A stretch of DNA of 36,686 nt from an uncultured Porphyromonadaceae bacterium (GTDB lineage: Bacteria; Bacteroidota; Bacteroidia; Bacteroidales; Muribaculaceae): assembly GCA_900548975.1 (NCBI GenBank), contig URMS01000029.1, positions 1 to 36,686 of the forward strand, given 5' to 3'. Shown one piece after another: positions 25,187-32,394 of the stretch. Made by a program: the position numbers and the translations under genes. How positions within the stretch are numbered: the first letter of the stretch is position 1; each line of letters begins with the position of its first letter. The notes under the pieces were generated by a model. It searched no databases. It worked only from the letters and a program-made list of their open reading frames with translations, and was not told the DNA's origin.

Positions 25187-25237
25187 GCCCCGGAAAGTTG
25201 CCCGGCCCCCCCGAGCGCCTTTCCGGGGCTTGCTTTT
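25187..25237 (+). terminator. Intrinsic terminator of the glycogen operon
   Basis: A perfect 11-bp stem, GCCCCGGAAAG (25187-25197) and CTTTCCGGGGC (25219-25229), with a 21-nt loop and TTGCTTTTT after it on the plus strand. It lies 23 bp past the GH57 stop, before the convergent flippase gene. Confidence 0.8.
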
Positions 25238-25324
25238 TGCGGCTCGTTTCGCGGTGTGTCAAACGCTTTGTACTTCTTTTGGTCGGATGGAGGAGGAACA
25301 AGCGCTTTGCGCTTCGGAGGCCCG

Positions 25325-26803
25325 TCAGTCGGTGGCGCGGCCGCGGAGATAGGCGAAGATCTGCTGCTGGATGCGGCTGCGGAGGGCATGGTTGACGGCG
25401 ACGTAGAGCACGGCGCCGATGGCGGCTTCTACGGCTACTTTGAGTATGGGAGCGTCGACAGCGCCGGCGCCAAGGTACATCACCGGTACTATGGCCGAGG
25501 TAAGGGCGAAGTAGGGCAGCAGGTCGTAGAGATATGAGCCTGCGGTGGAGCCGGTGGCGCGTACGGTGTAGATGAGGGTGAGTACCCAGGTGAGCACCGA
25601 GGCCGCGAGCTGTCCCCATAGCATTATGCCGATGCCGTACACCGGTTCGCCCGGCAGCGAGAGAGCCAGGAAAGGCAGTGTGGCCACGAGGGCGGCCAGA
25701 GCTGTGGCGTCGCGCACGATCTCGAGGCGCATTATTATGCGGGCATGCCCCAGGGCGAGAAGATAGTTGTTGTAGAGCGATATGAGCACTGTGAAAATGC
25801 CGCGCAGAAGCAAAAGCTGGAACAGGAATATCGAGGGATCCCATTTGTCGCCGAAAAGCGTGTGGAAAATTGGGCGCGCCATGACCATGAGGCCTATCAT
25901 GGCCGGGAAAAGGATGTAGGCCGTGAAGCGGTTCATCTTCGAGCAGATGAGACGGAAGCGCGCAGGCTGGTCCTGCACGGCCGACAGCGTGGGCACGAAA
26001 GTGGAGGTGAGAATCTGCGACAGCGACGCTATTCCCATCTTGCTCCATTTGTCGGCCTGGGTGTAGTAGCCTAACGGAGCCATGCCGAGCCTGTTGCCGA
26101 TGATGAAAGAGTAGATGTTGAGAAACAGAGTGTTGAGAAACGATGTGAACATCATCTTCGAGCCTATGCCGAAGAAAGAGCGGATGGCGCTCCACGACAT
26201 ACGCATCATCGGGCGCCAACGCGATGATGTCCACAGCACCAGCGACTTGCATGCGCCCATGACCAGTGTCTGCCATACGATGGCCCATGCGCCAGCGCCG
26301 TCGAGGGCCAGATAAATACCTGTGATGCCGCCGGCCACGAGACCTATGAAATTCGACGCGGCGACCATGCGAACGTCCATAGCTTTCATCAGGCGGTTTG
26401 TCTGCACAATTACCGAGGCGTTCAGTATAAGCGACAGGAACATCACTCTCGACAGGGGGATAAGGCGCGGATCGCCGCCGAAGCATGCAGCCACCAGGGG
26501 TGCGCCTGCACAGAGGATGATGTAGAGCAGGGCCGAGCAGCCGAGATTGAACCACAGCACGCTCGAGTAGTCGAGGCGTGTGGGGCGCTGTTTTTGCAGG
26601 AGGGCGAAGGAAAAGCCGCTGTCTACAAGGAGCGAGGCGAAGGCCTGGAATACGAGTACGGCGCCTACCAGACCGAAATCTTCTTCGCTGAGCAGACGGG
26701 CCAGCACTATGCCGGTGACCGCATAAAGCACCTGGGTCGACAGGCGGTCGACCATATTCCACTTCAGCGACCCGGCGGTGCGGGCTTTAAGGTTTCTGTT
26801 CAC
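25325..26803 (-). CDS. Polysaccharide/lipopolysaccharide flippase (Wzx-like, PST family)
   Basis: A 492-aa MOP-superfamily membrane protein, about 12-14 hydrophobic helices, likely moving undecaprenyl-linked saccharide units across the inner membrane. The N-terminus (LKWNMVDRLSTQVLYAVTGIVLARLLSEEDFGLVG, about 14-48) and the ADKWSKMGIASLSQI region are characteristic of WzxC-type exporters. The start is GTG at 26803, which overlaps the upstream gene by 17 bp and gives the expected amphipathic N-terminus; a later ATG (Met17) would cut into the first helix. It is the third gene in the dusB/GIN operon. The saccharide is unknown; the nonulosonate cluster 15 kb away is one candidate partner. Confidence 0.85.
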   Translation of the reverse strand: MNRNLKARTAGSLKWNMVDRLSTQVLYAVTGIVLARLLSEEDFGLVGAVLVFQAFASLLVDSGFSFALLQKQRPTRLDYSSVLWFNLGCSALLYIILCAGAPLVAACFGGDPRLIPLSRVMFLSLILNASVIVQTNRLMKAMDVRMVAASNFIGLVAGGITGIYLALDGAGAWAIVWQTLVMGACKSLVLWTSSRWRPMMRMSWSAIRSFFGIGSKMMFTSFLNTLFLNIYSFIIGNRLGMAPLGYYTQADKWSKMGIASLSQILTSTFVPTLSAVQDQPARFRLICSKMNRFTAYILFPAMIGLMVMARPIFHTLFGDKWDPSIFLFQLLLLRGIFTVLISLYNNYLLALGHARIIMRLEIVRDATALAALVATLPFLALSLPGEPVYGIGIMLWGQLAASVLTWVLTLIYTVRATGSTAGSYLYDLLPYFALTSAIVPVMYLGAGAVDAPILKVAVEAAIGAVLYVAVNHALRSRIQQQIFAYLRGRATD

Positions 26804-27506
26804 CGGGATTCTCGGCCTTGATGCCTATGGAGCGGTTGACGTTTTTGGCGGCCGTGGCATGGTTGATTACTTTGCCCGACCCGGCGCCGGTGAGTTTGAG
26901 CTGACCTGTGGCATGGACGTGTACCGTGCCCGGACCGAGGACGAAACACGACACATCGTCGCCGGCAAGGGTCGAGGCATCGATGATGCCGGTGCCGACA
27001 TTGCGCAGCTTCACTTTGTCGGCTTTTCCGTCGATGGACAGGCGGCCGTGGCCTGCGGCCGCATCGCCGTCGAGTTTATCGGCTGCAACGCCGCGTATGT
27101 CGAGCACTCCGTTGCCTATCTGCTTGGCTGTGAATTTCTGCACCTGGACGGTGGGATAGACCACCACGGTGGAATCGCCCGAATTTTCGACGTAGCGCAG
27201 CGAGGCGGAGTACACTGTCACTGTCGGCAGGTCTTTGAGAGGCTGCTCGTCGGCGAGGGTCTGTACGCGCAGATGTTCCTTGTTGTTGGTAAATGAAATC
27301 TTCGAGGCAAGTTCGGGTTCGGCTGAGAATATTACCCATCCGGCGGAGTCGGCGTTGCAGCGATATACCACGTTGATGCCGTCGACCACGGTGAGCGAAT
27401 TGAAATTAGCCACGTTGAGGGTGTAGCGGGCCTCTTCGGCGTGTGCTATACCGATATTGTAGAATATGGCGATAAGCAGTGTCAGAAAGATAGTTCGCAG
27501 TTTCAT
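26787..27506 (-). CDS. Exported GIN-domain (DUF2807) protein
   Basis: A 239-aa protein with an N-terminal signal peptide (MKLRTIFLTLLIAIFYNIGIAHA) and a DUF2807/GIN domain, a right-handed beta-helix-like fold found in many Bacteroidota secreted proteins ('putative auto-transporter adhesin, head GIN domain'). The pattern of the opening NVANFNSLTVVDGINVVYRC and the repeating short strands ending in G/D turns (IGNGVLDIRG, GHGRLSIDG, VGTGIIDAS, GPGTVHVHATG, GAGSGKV) supports this. Function is unknown. It overlaps dusB upstream by 4 nt (ATGA) and the flippase gene by 17 nt. Confidence 0.8.
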   Translation of the reverse strand: MKLRTIFLTLLIAIFYNIGIAHAEEARYTLNVANFNSLTVVDGINVVYRCNADSAGWVIFSAEPELASKISFTNNKEHLRVQTLADEQPLKDLPTVTVYSASLRYVENSGDSTVVVYPTVQVQKFTAKQIGNGVLDIRGVAADKLDGDAAAGHGRLSIDGKADKVKLRNVGTGIIDASTLAGDDVSCFVLGPGTVHVHATGQLKLTGAGSGKVINHATAAKNVNRSIGIKAENPGEQKP

Positions 27507-28501
27507 TGTAGGATTGTAGAATTTGGCAATATGTTTTTTTCAATGTGGTCGAGTATGGCTTCGAGGGTGTCGAGGGTGTCGGCCTTGAGCATGGCTATGC
27601 GCGTGGGCCTGAAGTCGGGTATGCTTTTGAACAGTGGCGATGCCGCCAGGTGTCGGCGTATGTGGAGTATGCCGCGGTATTCGTCGATGCGCTCCACGCT
27701 TTCGCGTATCTGGCGGCGTATGAGGGCGAATTTCTCGGCTGTGCTCACTTCGGCTTCTGTGCCGGTGCGCAGATAGGACGACATGCGGCGGAAAATCCAC
27801 GGAGCGCCTATCGATGCGCGGCCCACCATTACGCCGTCGACGCCATAGCGGTCGAAGGCTTCGACCACTGCCTGCGGAGTGGTGATGTCGCCGTTGCCGA
27901 TGAGGGGTATGGTGAAGCGCGGGTTTTCCTTGATGCGCGCTATCTCGGTCCAGTCGGCCTGGCCGGTATACATCTGCGACCGTGTGCGGCCGTGCACGGT
28001 GAGGGCGCGTATGCCGCAGTCCTGCAGCTGCTCGGCGAGCGTGGTGATTATTTTGGAATTGCAGTCCCAGCCCAGACGCGTCTTCACTGTCACCGGAAGA
28101 TCGACGGCGCGCACCACCGCACGCGTAATTTCGAGCATTTTGGGGATGTCGCGCAGCATGCCGGCGCCGGCGCCTTTGCCTGCCACTTTTTTTACGGGGC
28201 AGCCGAAATTTATATCGATGATGTCAGGCAGTGCTTCGGCAACAATGCGGGCCGCCTCGACCATGGGCTCTACCTCGCGGCCATAGATCTGTATGGCGGT
28301 GGGGCGCTCGCCCGGCGCTATGTGCAGCTTGCGCGTGGTGGCGGCGATATTGCGCACCAGTGCGTCGGCCGACACAAATTCAGAGTAGGTCATGTCGGCA
28401 CCCTGTTCCTTGCAGATAAGGCGGAAGGAAGCGTCGGTGACATCTTCCATCGGTGCGAGTACAATAGGGCGCTCCCCTAAATCAACAGTTCCTATCTTCA
28501 T
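27503..28501 (-). CDS. dusB: tRNA-dihydrouridine synthase
   Basis: FMN-dependent enzyme reducing uridine to dihydrouridine in the tRNA D-loop. The 332-aa protein has the TIM-barrel N-terminal domain (LAPMEDVTDASFRLIC), catalytic Cys101 in INFGCPVKKVAGKGAGAGML, the RNA/FMN region VKTRLGWD, ALTVHGRTRSQMYTG and NGDITTPQ, and a C-terminal helical RNA-binding domain. DusB is the usual assignment in Bacteroidota. The ATG at 28501 is preceded about 45 nt upstream by a -7 box in a repeated promoter element. First gene of the dusB-GIN-flippase operon. Confidence 0.93.
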   Translation of the reverse strand: MKIGTVDLGERPIVLAPMEDVTDASFRLICKEQGADMTYSEFVSADALVRNIAATTRKLHIAPGERPTAIQIYGREVEPMVEAARIVAEALPDIIDINFGCPVKKVAGKGAGAGMLRDIPKMLEITRAVVRAVDLPVTVKTRLGWDCNSKIITTLAEQLQDCGIRALTVHGRTRSQMYTGQADWTEIARIKENPRFTIPLIGNGDITTPQAVVEAFDRYGVDGVMVGRASIGAPWIFRRMSSYLRTGTEAEVSTAEKFALIRRQIRESVERIDEYRGILHIRRHLAASPLFKSIPDFRPTRIAMLKADTLDTLEAILDHIEKNILPNSTILQ

Positions 28502-28545
28502 ATCTCAGATATTATTCAGTACCTTCTTCTTTATTGGAATCAGGT

Positions 28546-28601
28546 GCAAAAATACGAATAAGTCGAGCGCAATACCAAATTTATTTGGGATTGCCGAGCG
28601 T
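28546..28601 (-). repeat. 56-bp promoter-bearing palindromic repeat, copy 1 (upstream of dusB)
   Basis: This block matches 32018-32073 at 51 of 56 positions in the same orientation. On the minus strand it carries TATTTTTG (28547-28554) as a -7 box and CAAA/TTTG (28576-28579) 21 nt upstream. Its centre is the palindrome CCAAAT-TT-ATTTGG flanked by GCAA/TTGC complements. It points toward dusB with a 5' UTR of about 40 nt. Confidence 0.75.
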
Positions 28602-28676
28602 CGGTCGGTAACGCAGGGTCAAAAATACGAAAAAATTGAGTGTCTGAGAACTTTTGAGGTCATATCATCCAATTTC

Positions 28677-28707
28677 TTGGAACTTCGTCGTAATAATATT
28701 ATATTTG
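28677..28707 (+). promoter_or_regulatory. Promoter of the outer-membrane protein gene
   Basis: TTG at 28677-28679, a 20-nt spacer and TATATTTG at 28700-28707 match the Bacteroidota consensus. The ATG follows at 28730, leaving a UTR of about 18 nt. Confidence 0.7.
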
Positions 28708-28729
28708 TACACCTTATTCTACTGATTTT

Positions 28730-29578
28730 ATGAAAAATCTGCGGACATATCTGCTGGCGCTTTTCAGCACCGTCGTATTCGCGCTCCCGGTGTTCGGGTC
28801 GGACAGCATTGTTGCCGATACGGCACGCTTCAGGCCTCTTAAACGCCCGTTCATCATGAGTCTGACGCTTGGCAAACAGTTCCACACCGGCGGTAGACCC
28901 GATGCGCTGATATTCGGCGACCGTAAATCGGTAAATACCGAGATGTCGCTTCGCATGGCCGGATTTTTTAACCATTTCGTAGGAGCATACGGTCAGATAG
29001 ATGTCTGCGGCGATCCGTGGAAACGCGACTGGCAACCGGTGCCGGGCCTCGATTTTGTGGAAAGTGATTTAAAGTGTGGAATCGGCTTTTTGTTCTCATG
29101 GGCTATCTCAGCCGGTGCTATTTTCAGGTATGAGGTACAGCGATGGCAGTTTTTCGGCCGTGTCGGTATAGGAACACGCTCCCTCGCCTACGATGATAAA
29201 TATGCATATCCGGCCATGGATGTCGATAATACTTTAGTGGCGGCCACAGAGTACTATAGAGCAGAGCGATATTTGGGGAGATTTATTATAGATGGTGGAC
29301 TCACATTCGGGTACCGCACCTCGAAATATGTCAGCATAATTATGGATGTCAATTACCGGCATCGCATCGGTGGTGCCGACGAGGTTGTACTGTCAAAAAT
29401 GTGCGTAGCCGACGGAAACGACTGGTACAGCGATACCGACCCTGTGCTTGAAAGACGGTCATTTAAGACCAAAGCTTTTGGCAATGAACTTGTCGTGCTC
29501 ATCGGAGCACAGCTCCAGTGCGACCTTAGCGGCCGGAAGAAGGCTAAGAAACAGGCTCAAAAACCTGTGAAAAAATGA
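28730..29578 (+). CDS. Predicted outer-membrane beta-barrel protein
   Basis: A 282-aa exported protein, no family recognised with confidence. A signal peptide (MKNLRTYLLALFSTVVFALPVFG) precedes a body of amphipathic strands with aromatic ends (GIGFLFSWAISAGAIFRYEV, WQFFGRVGIGTRSLAY, RFIIDGGLTFGYR, YVSIIMDVNYRHRIG, FGNELVVLIGAQLQCDL), consistent with an 8-10-stranded small barrel. The last 16 residues are strongly basic (GRKKAKKQAQKPVKK), unusual for a barrel, whose last residue is commonly aromatic. It is transcribed alone from its own promoter, with the radical SAM gene ending 10 bp away on the other strand. Function unknown. Confidence 0.65.
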   Translation: MKNLRTYLLALFSTVVFALPVFGSDSIVADTARFRPLKRPFIMSLTLGKQFHTGGRPDALIFGDRKSVNTEMSLRMAGFFNHFVGAYGQIDVCGDPWKRDWQPVPGLDFVESDLKCGIGFLFSWAISAGAIFRYEVQRWQFFGRVGIGTRSLAYDDKYAYPAMDVDNTLVAATEYYRAERYLGRFIIDGGLTFGYRTSKYVSIIMDVNYRHRIGGADEVVLSKMCVADGNDWYSDTDPVLERRSFKTKAFGNELVVLIGAQLQCDLSGRKKAKKQAQKPVKK

Positions 29579-29587
29579 TACTTTTTT

Positions 29588-30625
29588 TCAGTCGACTGTA
29601 TAGTTGAGTTTTTTGCTTGCGTGGCGCAGTCTCGAGCGGTTTATTTTTAATATTGCATTTGCCAAAAGACGGCGCGCTGTGTGCTGCCGCTTGTGATAGC
29701 TCTCATAGGTGTCGTTATCCAGGTCAAATTGAGGTGAATAGCATGAATTGGGATCGATATAGCAATACGAGATGTCTTCTATCAGGGCCGAAAATGAGTC
29801 CTGATCGTTGTTTACGGCGTCGATCTGCTGTAGAGAGGGCGCGATGCATGTTATGTTGCGATGGCGGCATTCGGCTATTATCGGCGCGATTGTTTCATTG
29901 TATTTGTCTTTCAGCGGCTGAAGATTGAAGTCTGACCATTCGGTATTTCCCATATTTTGGACAGGGCGAAGCTGTATTATGTCGGGGAATGCGCCGTTTT
30001 CAAACAGAGCCCAGAAATTGTCGCCCTTGAGATTGTCGACATTAAGCGAATTGATAGTATAGTTGATACGGAATACGAAGCCTGGGAACCTGCTCTTTAC
30101 CTGACCGATTATGCGTATCAGCGAGATCAGTCGGTCGAATCTGGCACCGGGCATCAGAAATTCATATGTTTCCTTTTCGGTGCCATGCATTGAAAGCGTT
30201 ATTTCGTTTAGTCCGCATTCGGCAAGGCGCATCAGGCTGTCGCTATTGTCAGCGAGAAGCTGTCCGTTGGTTGTCAGGGAAATGTAGGGGATTCCCGCTT
30301 TTTTACCGCTGCTGATTATGTCCGGTAGCTTTTTGGATAATGTCGGTTCGGCACCGCAGCCTATCTGTAGTTTCAATGCGCGGTGAAACAGGGCTTTCTC
30401 GATTTTGCCGAGGCGCTCGTCGGTCATGATACCGTGCATTTCCTTGCGCTTGCCGGGATCGCTGAAATAACACATCCTGCACCGCAGATTGCAACTCATG
30501 ACCGGGTCGAGGAATATGCCTATCATGCGGCGCCGGGTGACGTGCATGCCCCATAGTCCGAGAAGCTTTATCCATGCCGGCATCTTTTTGCCGGTGACGA
30601 GTTTTAGCGCTTTGTATATATTCAT
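29588..30625 (-). CDS. Radical SAM protein
   Basis: A 345-aa radical S-adenosylmethionine enzyme. The 4Fe-4S cluster motif CxxxCxxC is Cys45, Cys49, Cys52 in SCNLRCRMCYFS, followed by a degenerate glycine motif (IGCGAEPTL in place of GGEP) and ISLTTNGQLL and EITLSMHG strands of the TIM barrel. Two further cysteines (CYIDPNSCY) near the C-terminus might hold an auxiliary cluster, but a full SPASM set is not evident. The C-terminal 40 residues are Arg/Lys-rich. A substrate cannot be inferred; there is no precursor peptide or partner gene nearby. It is preceded by a -7 box about 38 nt before the ATG. Confidence 0.85.
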   Translation of the reverse strand: MNIYKALKLVTGKKMPAWIKLLGLWGMHVTRRRMIGIFLDPVMSCNLRCRMCYFSDPGKRKEMHGIMTDERLGKIEKALFHRALKLQIGCGAEPTLSKKLPDIISSGKKAGIPYISLTTNGQLLADNSDSLMRLAECGLNEITLSMHGTEKETYEFLMPGARFDRLISLIRIIGQVKSRFPGFVFRINYTINSLNVDNLKGDNFWALFENGAFPDIIQLRPVQNMGNTEWSDFNLQPLKDKYNETIAPIIAECRHRNITCIAPSLQQIDAVNNDQDSFSALIEDISYCYIDPNSCYSPQFDLDNDTYESYHKRQHTARRLLANAILKINRSRLRHASKKLNYTVD

Positions 30626-30662
30626 GTTGATATGAAAAATGATACCGGTCGGTCAGTTATCG

Positions 30663-30670
30663 CAAAATTA
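30663..30670 (-). promoter_or_regulatory. -7 box for the radical SAM gene
   Basis: The minus strand reads TAATTTTG (TAnnTTTG), 38 nt before the ATG at 30625. The region upstream is A/T-rich without a clear TTTG at ideal spacing. Confidence 0.45.
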
Positions 30671-30776
30671 ATAATAAAAACCGAATCAATATCCCGTAGC
30701 CGGCATAATAACGGCAGCAGGTGCGAAAAACAACAATGCGGCACAATACTGATGGAAAAGCTTGGGAAACAGGCAC

Positions 30777-30797
30777 AAAAAAAGCCCGCTTAGGGGC
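30777..30797 (-). terminator. Intrinsic terminator of the predicted small RNA
   Basis: On the minus strand GCCC (30797-30794) pairs with GGGC (30787-30784) around a 6-nt loop, followed by TTTTTTT (30783-30777). No protein gene lies between it and the WYL gene end at 31088. Confidence 0.6.
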
Positions 30798-30867
30798 ATA
30801 AATAAAAAAATTACCCGTCATCACGACGAATAATCTTTTCACCTTAAATCTAATACCATGAAAAACT
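30777..30867 (-). ncRNA. Predicted small RNA of about 90 nt
   Basis: All parts of a small transcription unit are visible on the minus strand. The promoter is TTG (30897-30899), a 17-nt spacer and TAACTTTG (30872-30879). The transcribed segment has an imperfect internal hairpin around 30810-30833 (ATTACCCGTC against GACGAATAAT). An intrinsic terminator, GCCC/GGGC followed by seven T, closes it at 30777-30797. There is no adequate coding frame: the only ATG-initiated frame noticed is on the opposite strand and stops after three codons. The promoter-proximal segment (TTTTTCATGGTATTAGATTT) looks like a sequence common in Bacteroidales genomes, from memory, so this may belong to a known small-RNA or leader family. 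Confidence 0.6.
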
Positions 30868-30871
30868 GATG

Positions 30872-30899
30872 CAAAGTTATAAAGAATTATGTTATACAA
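30872..30899 (-). promoter_or_regulatory. Promoter of the predicted small RNA
   Basis: The minus strand reads TTG, 17 nt, TAACTTTG, close to the Bacteroidota consensus although the spacer is slightly short. The predicted start is near 30866. Confidence 0.6.
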
Positions 30900-31087
30900 C
30901 ATGTTTTCGCAAGAAAAAATGCATTGGATTAACCTTATTTAAGGAACGCGAGGGAATTGTTAAAGCCGGCGCACAAAAATTAACATAAAATATGCTTGAG
31001 TGGCTTTCGTCCATCAAAGGTGGTGTTTTGATTGCATAAGATCAATTACGTCGGTTCTGCATATTCGACTGTCTGGCCGGTATGCTT
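30900..31087. other. AT-rich spacer between small RNA promoter and WYL gene end
   Basis: About 190 bp downstream of the WYL regulator stop. A small dyad, AACCTTATTTAAGG-like, lies around 30931-30944. No gene, terminator or repeat could be supported. Confidence 0.4.
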
Positions 31088-32014
31088 TCAGTTGTCGTAG
31101 AGTTTGCTGTGATGGCGCGCCCAGCCGGCTATAGTATCGCGAATCCACTTAGGCGAAATCACCTCGAGCGAAGAGCCGTAGCGGTAGAGTTCCATCAGGA
31201 AGTCGGGCGTAGGCCGTAGACTCCACTCAAATGTGACATCATAAGAACCGTCGTCATAGTGCACACGACCCTCTTGCTGCGATGGATGCAGGGGTACATT
31301 ACGCAAATGGGGTGCGAAGTCCTCGTCGATGGAGATTGTCACCTTTTCCAATTTCACATTCCTATCGATGATAACGCCCATGAAATCGGCAAAAAAAGCC
31401 TCGGCATCAAAGTTCTCGGGCAGAACAAAATTTTCCTTGTTCACCTGCAGCGACATTATTCGGTCGAGCCCGAAAGTGGCGAGAGTATCGTCGGTACGGC
31501 TGTGGGCCAGGAGGTACCAACGTCGCCCATAGCTTTTAAGGCAGTATGGCTCGGCATTTTCGAGTATACTTACCTGTCCGTGGAATGAACAGTATTCCAT
31601 CGTTATACAGCGGTTTTCTGCCATGGCGCACGCAATGGCAGCCAGCCACTGCTCGCCGCCGGGAACATTGTCGGAGAGGATACGGGATCGTAGGCCGGGG
31701 CTGCGCCGCAAGTGGTCTTCGATAAGGAGGGAATTTACCATGCGGGCCAGGGTACTCCCTTGTTCCAGATCTTCACGGTCGGCGATATAGTAGGTATTTG
31801 TAGATTTGTCGCAGCGGATGTCGACTCCCAGGAGCACGGCGATTTCGCCTCTGTGGCGCACGAAAGTACGGCGGGGAAGGGCTGCACCGGAGTGGTTGTT
31901 AAGCGGAGACAGACTCCAGGCTGCCGATATCTCATCAAAAGACAGGCGTCGGTGACGGTATATGAGATCGACAAGCCATATGTATCTGCGTAGCAAATCG
32001 GTGCTTTGTGCCAT
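31088..32014 (-). CDS. WYL-domain transcriptional regulator
   Basis: A 308-aa regulator. The N-terminal part (LLRRYIWLVDLIYRHRRLSFDEISAAW) is a winged-helix DNA-binding domain, the middle holds the WYL domain (CITMEYCSF through RRWYLLAHSR and FGLDRIMSL; about residues 135-210), and the end is the WCX extension (LYRYGSSLEVISPKWIRDTIAGWA). WYL proteins sense nucleic-acid or nucleotide ligands and frequently control defence or stress loci. The ATG at 32014 was chosen over an upstream extension because a -7 box lies 4 nt before it and the extra 63 residues run into repeat DNA. It is divergent from the three-gene orphan operon, the most obvious target. Confidence 0.88.
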   Translation of the reverse strand: MAQSTDLLRRYIWLVDLIYRHRRLSFDEISAAWSLSPLNNHSGAALPRRTFVRHRGEIAVLLGVDIRCDKSTNTYYIADREDLEQGSTLARMVNSLLIEDHLRRSPGLRSRILSDNVPGGEQWLAAIACAMAENRCITMEYCSFHGQVSILENAEPYCLKSYGRRWYLLAHSRTDDTLATFGLDRIMSLQVNKENFVLPENFDAEAFFADFMGVIIDRNVKLEKVTISIDEDFAPHLRNVPLHPSQQEGRVHYDDGSYDVTFEWSLRPTPDFLMELYRYGSSLEVISPKWIRDTIAGWARHHSKLYDN

Positions 32015-32017
32015 AGA

Positions 32018-32073
32018 GCAAAAATACGAATTAGTCGAGTGCAAAGCCAAATTTATTTGGGTTTGCCGAGCGT
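32018..32073 (-). repeat. 56-bp promoter-bearing palindromic repeat, copy 2 (upstream of the WYL gene)
   Basis: Nearly identical to 28546-28601 (5 mismatches in 56). On the minus strand TATTTTTG (32019-32026) lies 4 nt before the WYL ATG, so the repeat supplies the gene's promoter and predicts a near-leaderless mRNA. The central CCAAAT/ATTTGG palindrome with GCAAA/TTTGC flanks is conserved between copies; two of the five differences fall in the outer arms. Confidence 0.75.
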
Positions 32074-32094
32074 GAGTATTTAAGACTATTAAAG

Positions 32095-32239
32095 TTTCGC
32101 AAGTTTTCAACTTGCTCAACGTGAAGGGTGAATGGTGAAAGGTGAAGATAATAGTTATGTATAAGTAAGTATTATCTTCACTCAGGCGAAGCCTGAATTT
32201 CACTTTACACTTTATTCACTTCAACTTGAGCTTGCGAAA
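32095..32239. repeat. 7-nt-phased inverted array in the WYL/operon divergent region
   Basis: Four tandem heptads GTGAAGG, GTGAATG, GTGAAAG, GTGAAGA occupy 32121-32148, and complementary heptads TTTCACT, TTACACT, TTATTCA, CTTCAAC occupy 32198-32225. Between them GTGAAGATAAT (32142-32152) pairs perfectly with ATTATCTTCAC (32171-32181), and CAGGC/GCCTG forms a hairpin (32183-32195). Outer arms TTTCGCAAG (32095-32103) and CTTGCGAAA (32231-32239) enclose the element. Confidence 0.75.
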
Positions 32240-32358
32240 GTTGAGTAAGACTACTGTCAAAAATAGCAAATATTTCTGTGCTCTGCAAAGGTTGCGCCGC
32301 GAAGTGGCGCAACAATGCCGTAATTTTGCAGCGAGAACATTGAAAAGAGGCATTATAT

Positions 32359-32389
32359 TTTGCTGTGTCGCATTGATATATTATCTTTG
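32359..32389 (+). promoter_or_regulatory. Promoter of the three-gene orphan operon
   Basis: TTTG at 32359-32362, a 19-nt spacer and TATCTTTG at 32382-32389 make one of the best consensus promoters in the window. The predicted start is near 32395, giving a leader of about 395 nt. Confidence 0.72.
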
Positions 32390-32394
32390 TACCA

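Noticed and set aside
32015..32203. N-terminal extension of the WYL protein to 32203
   Set aside because: The extension reads through the promoter repeat and heptad array and lacks protein-like sequence; the -7 box points to 32014.
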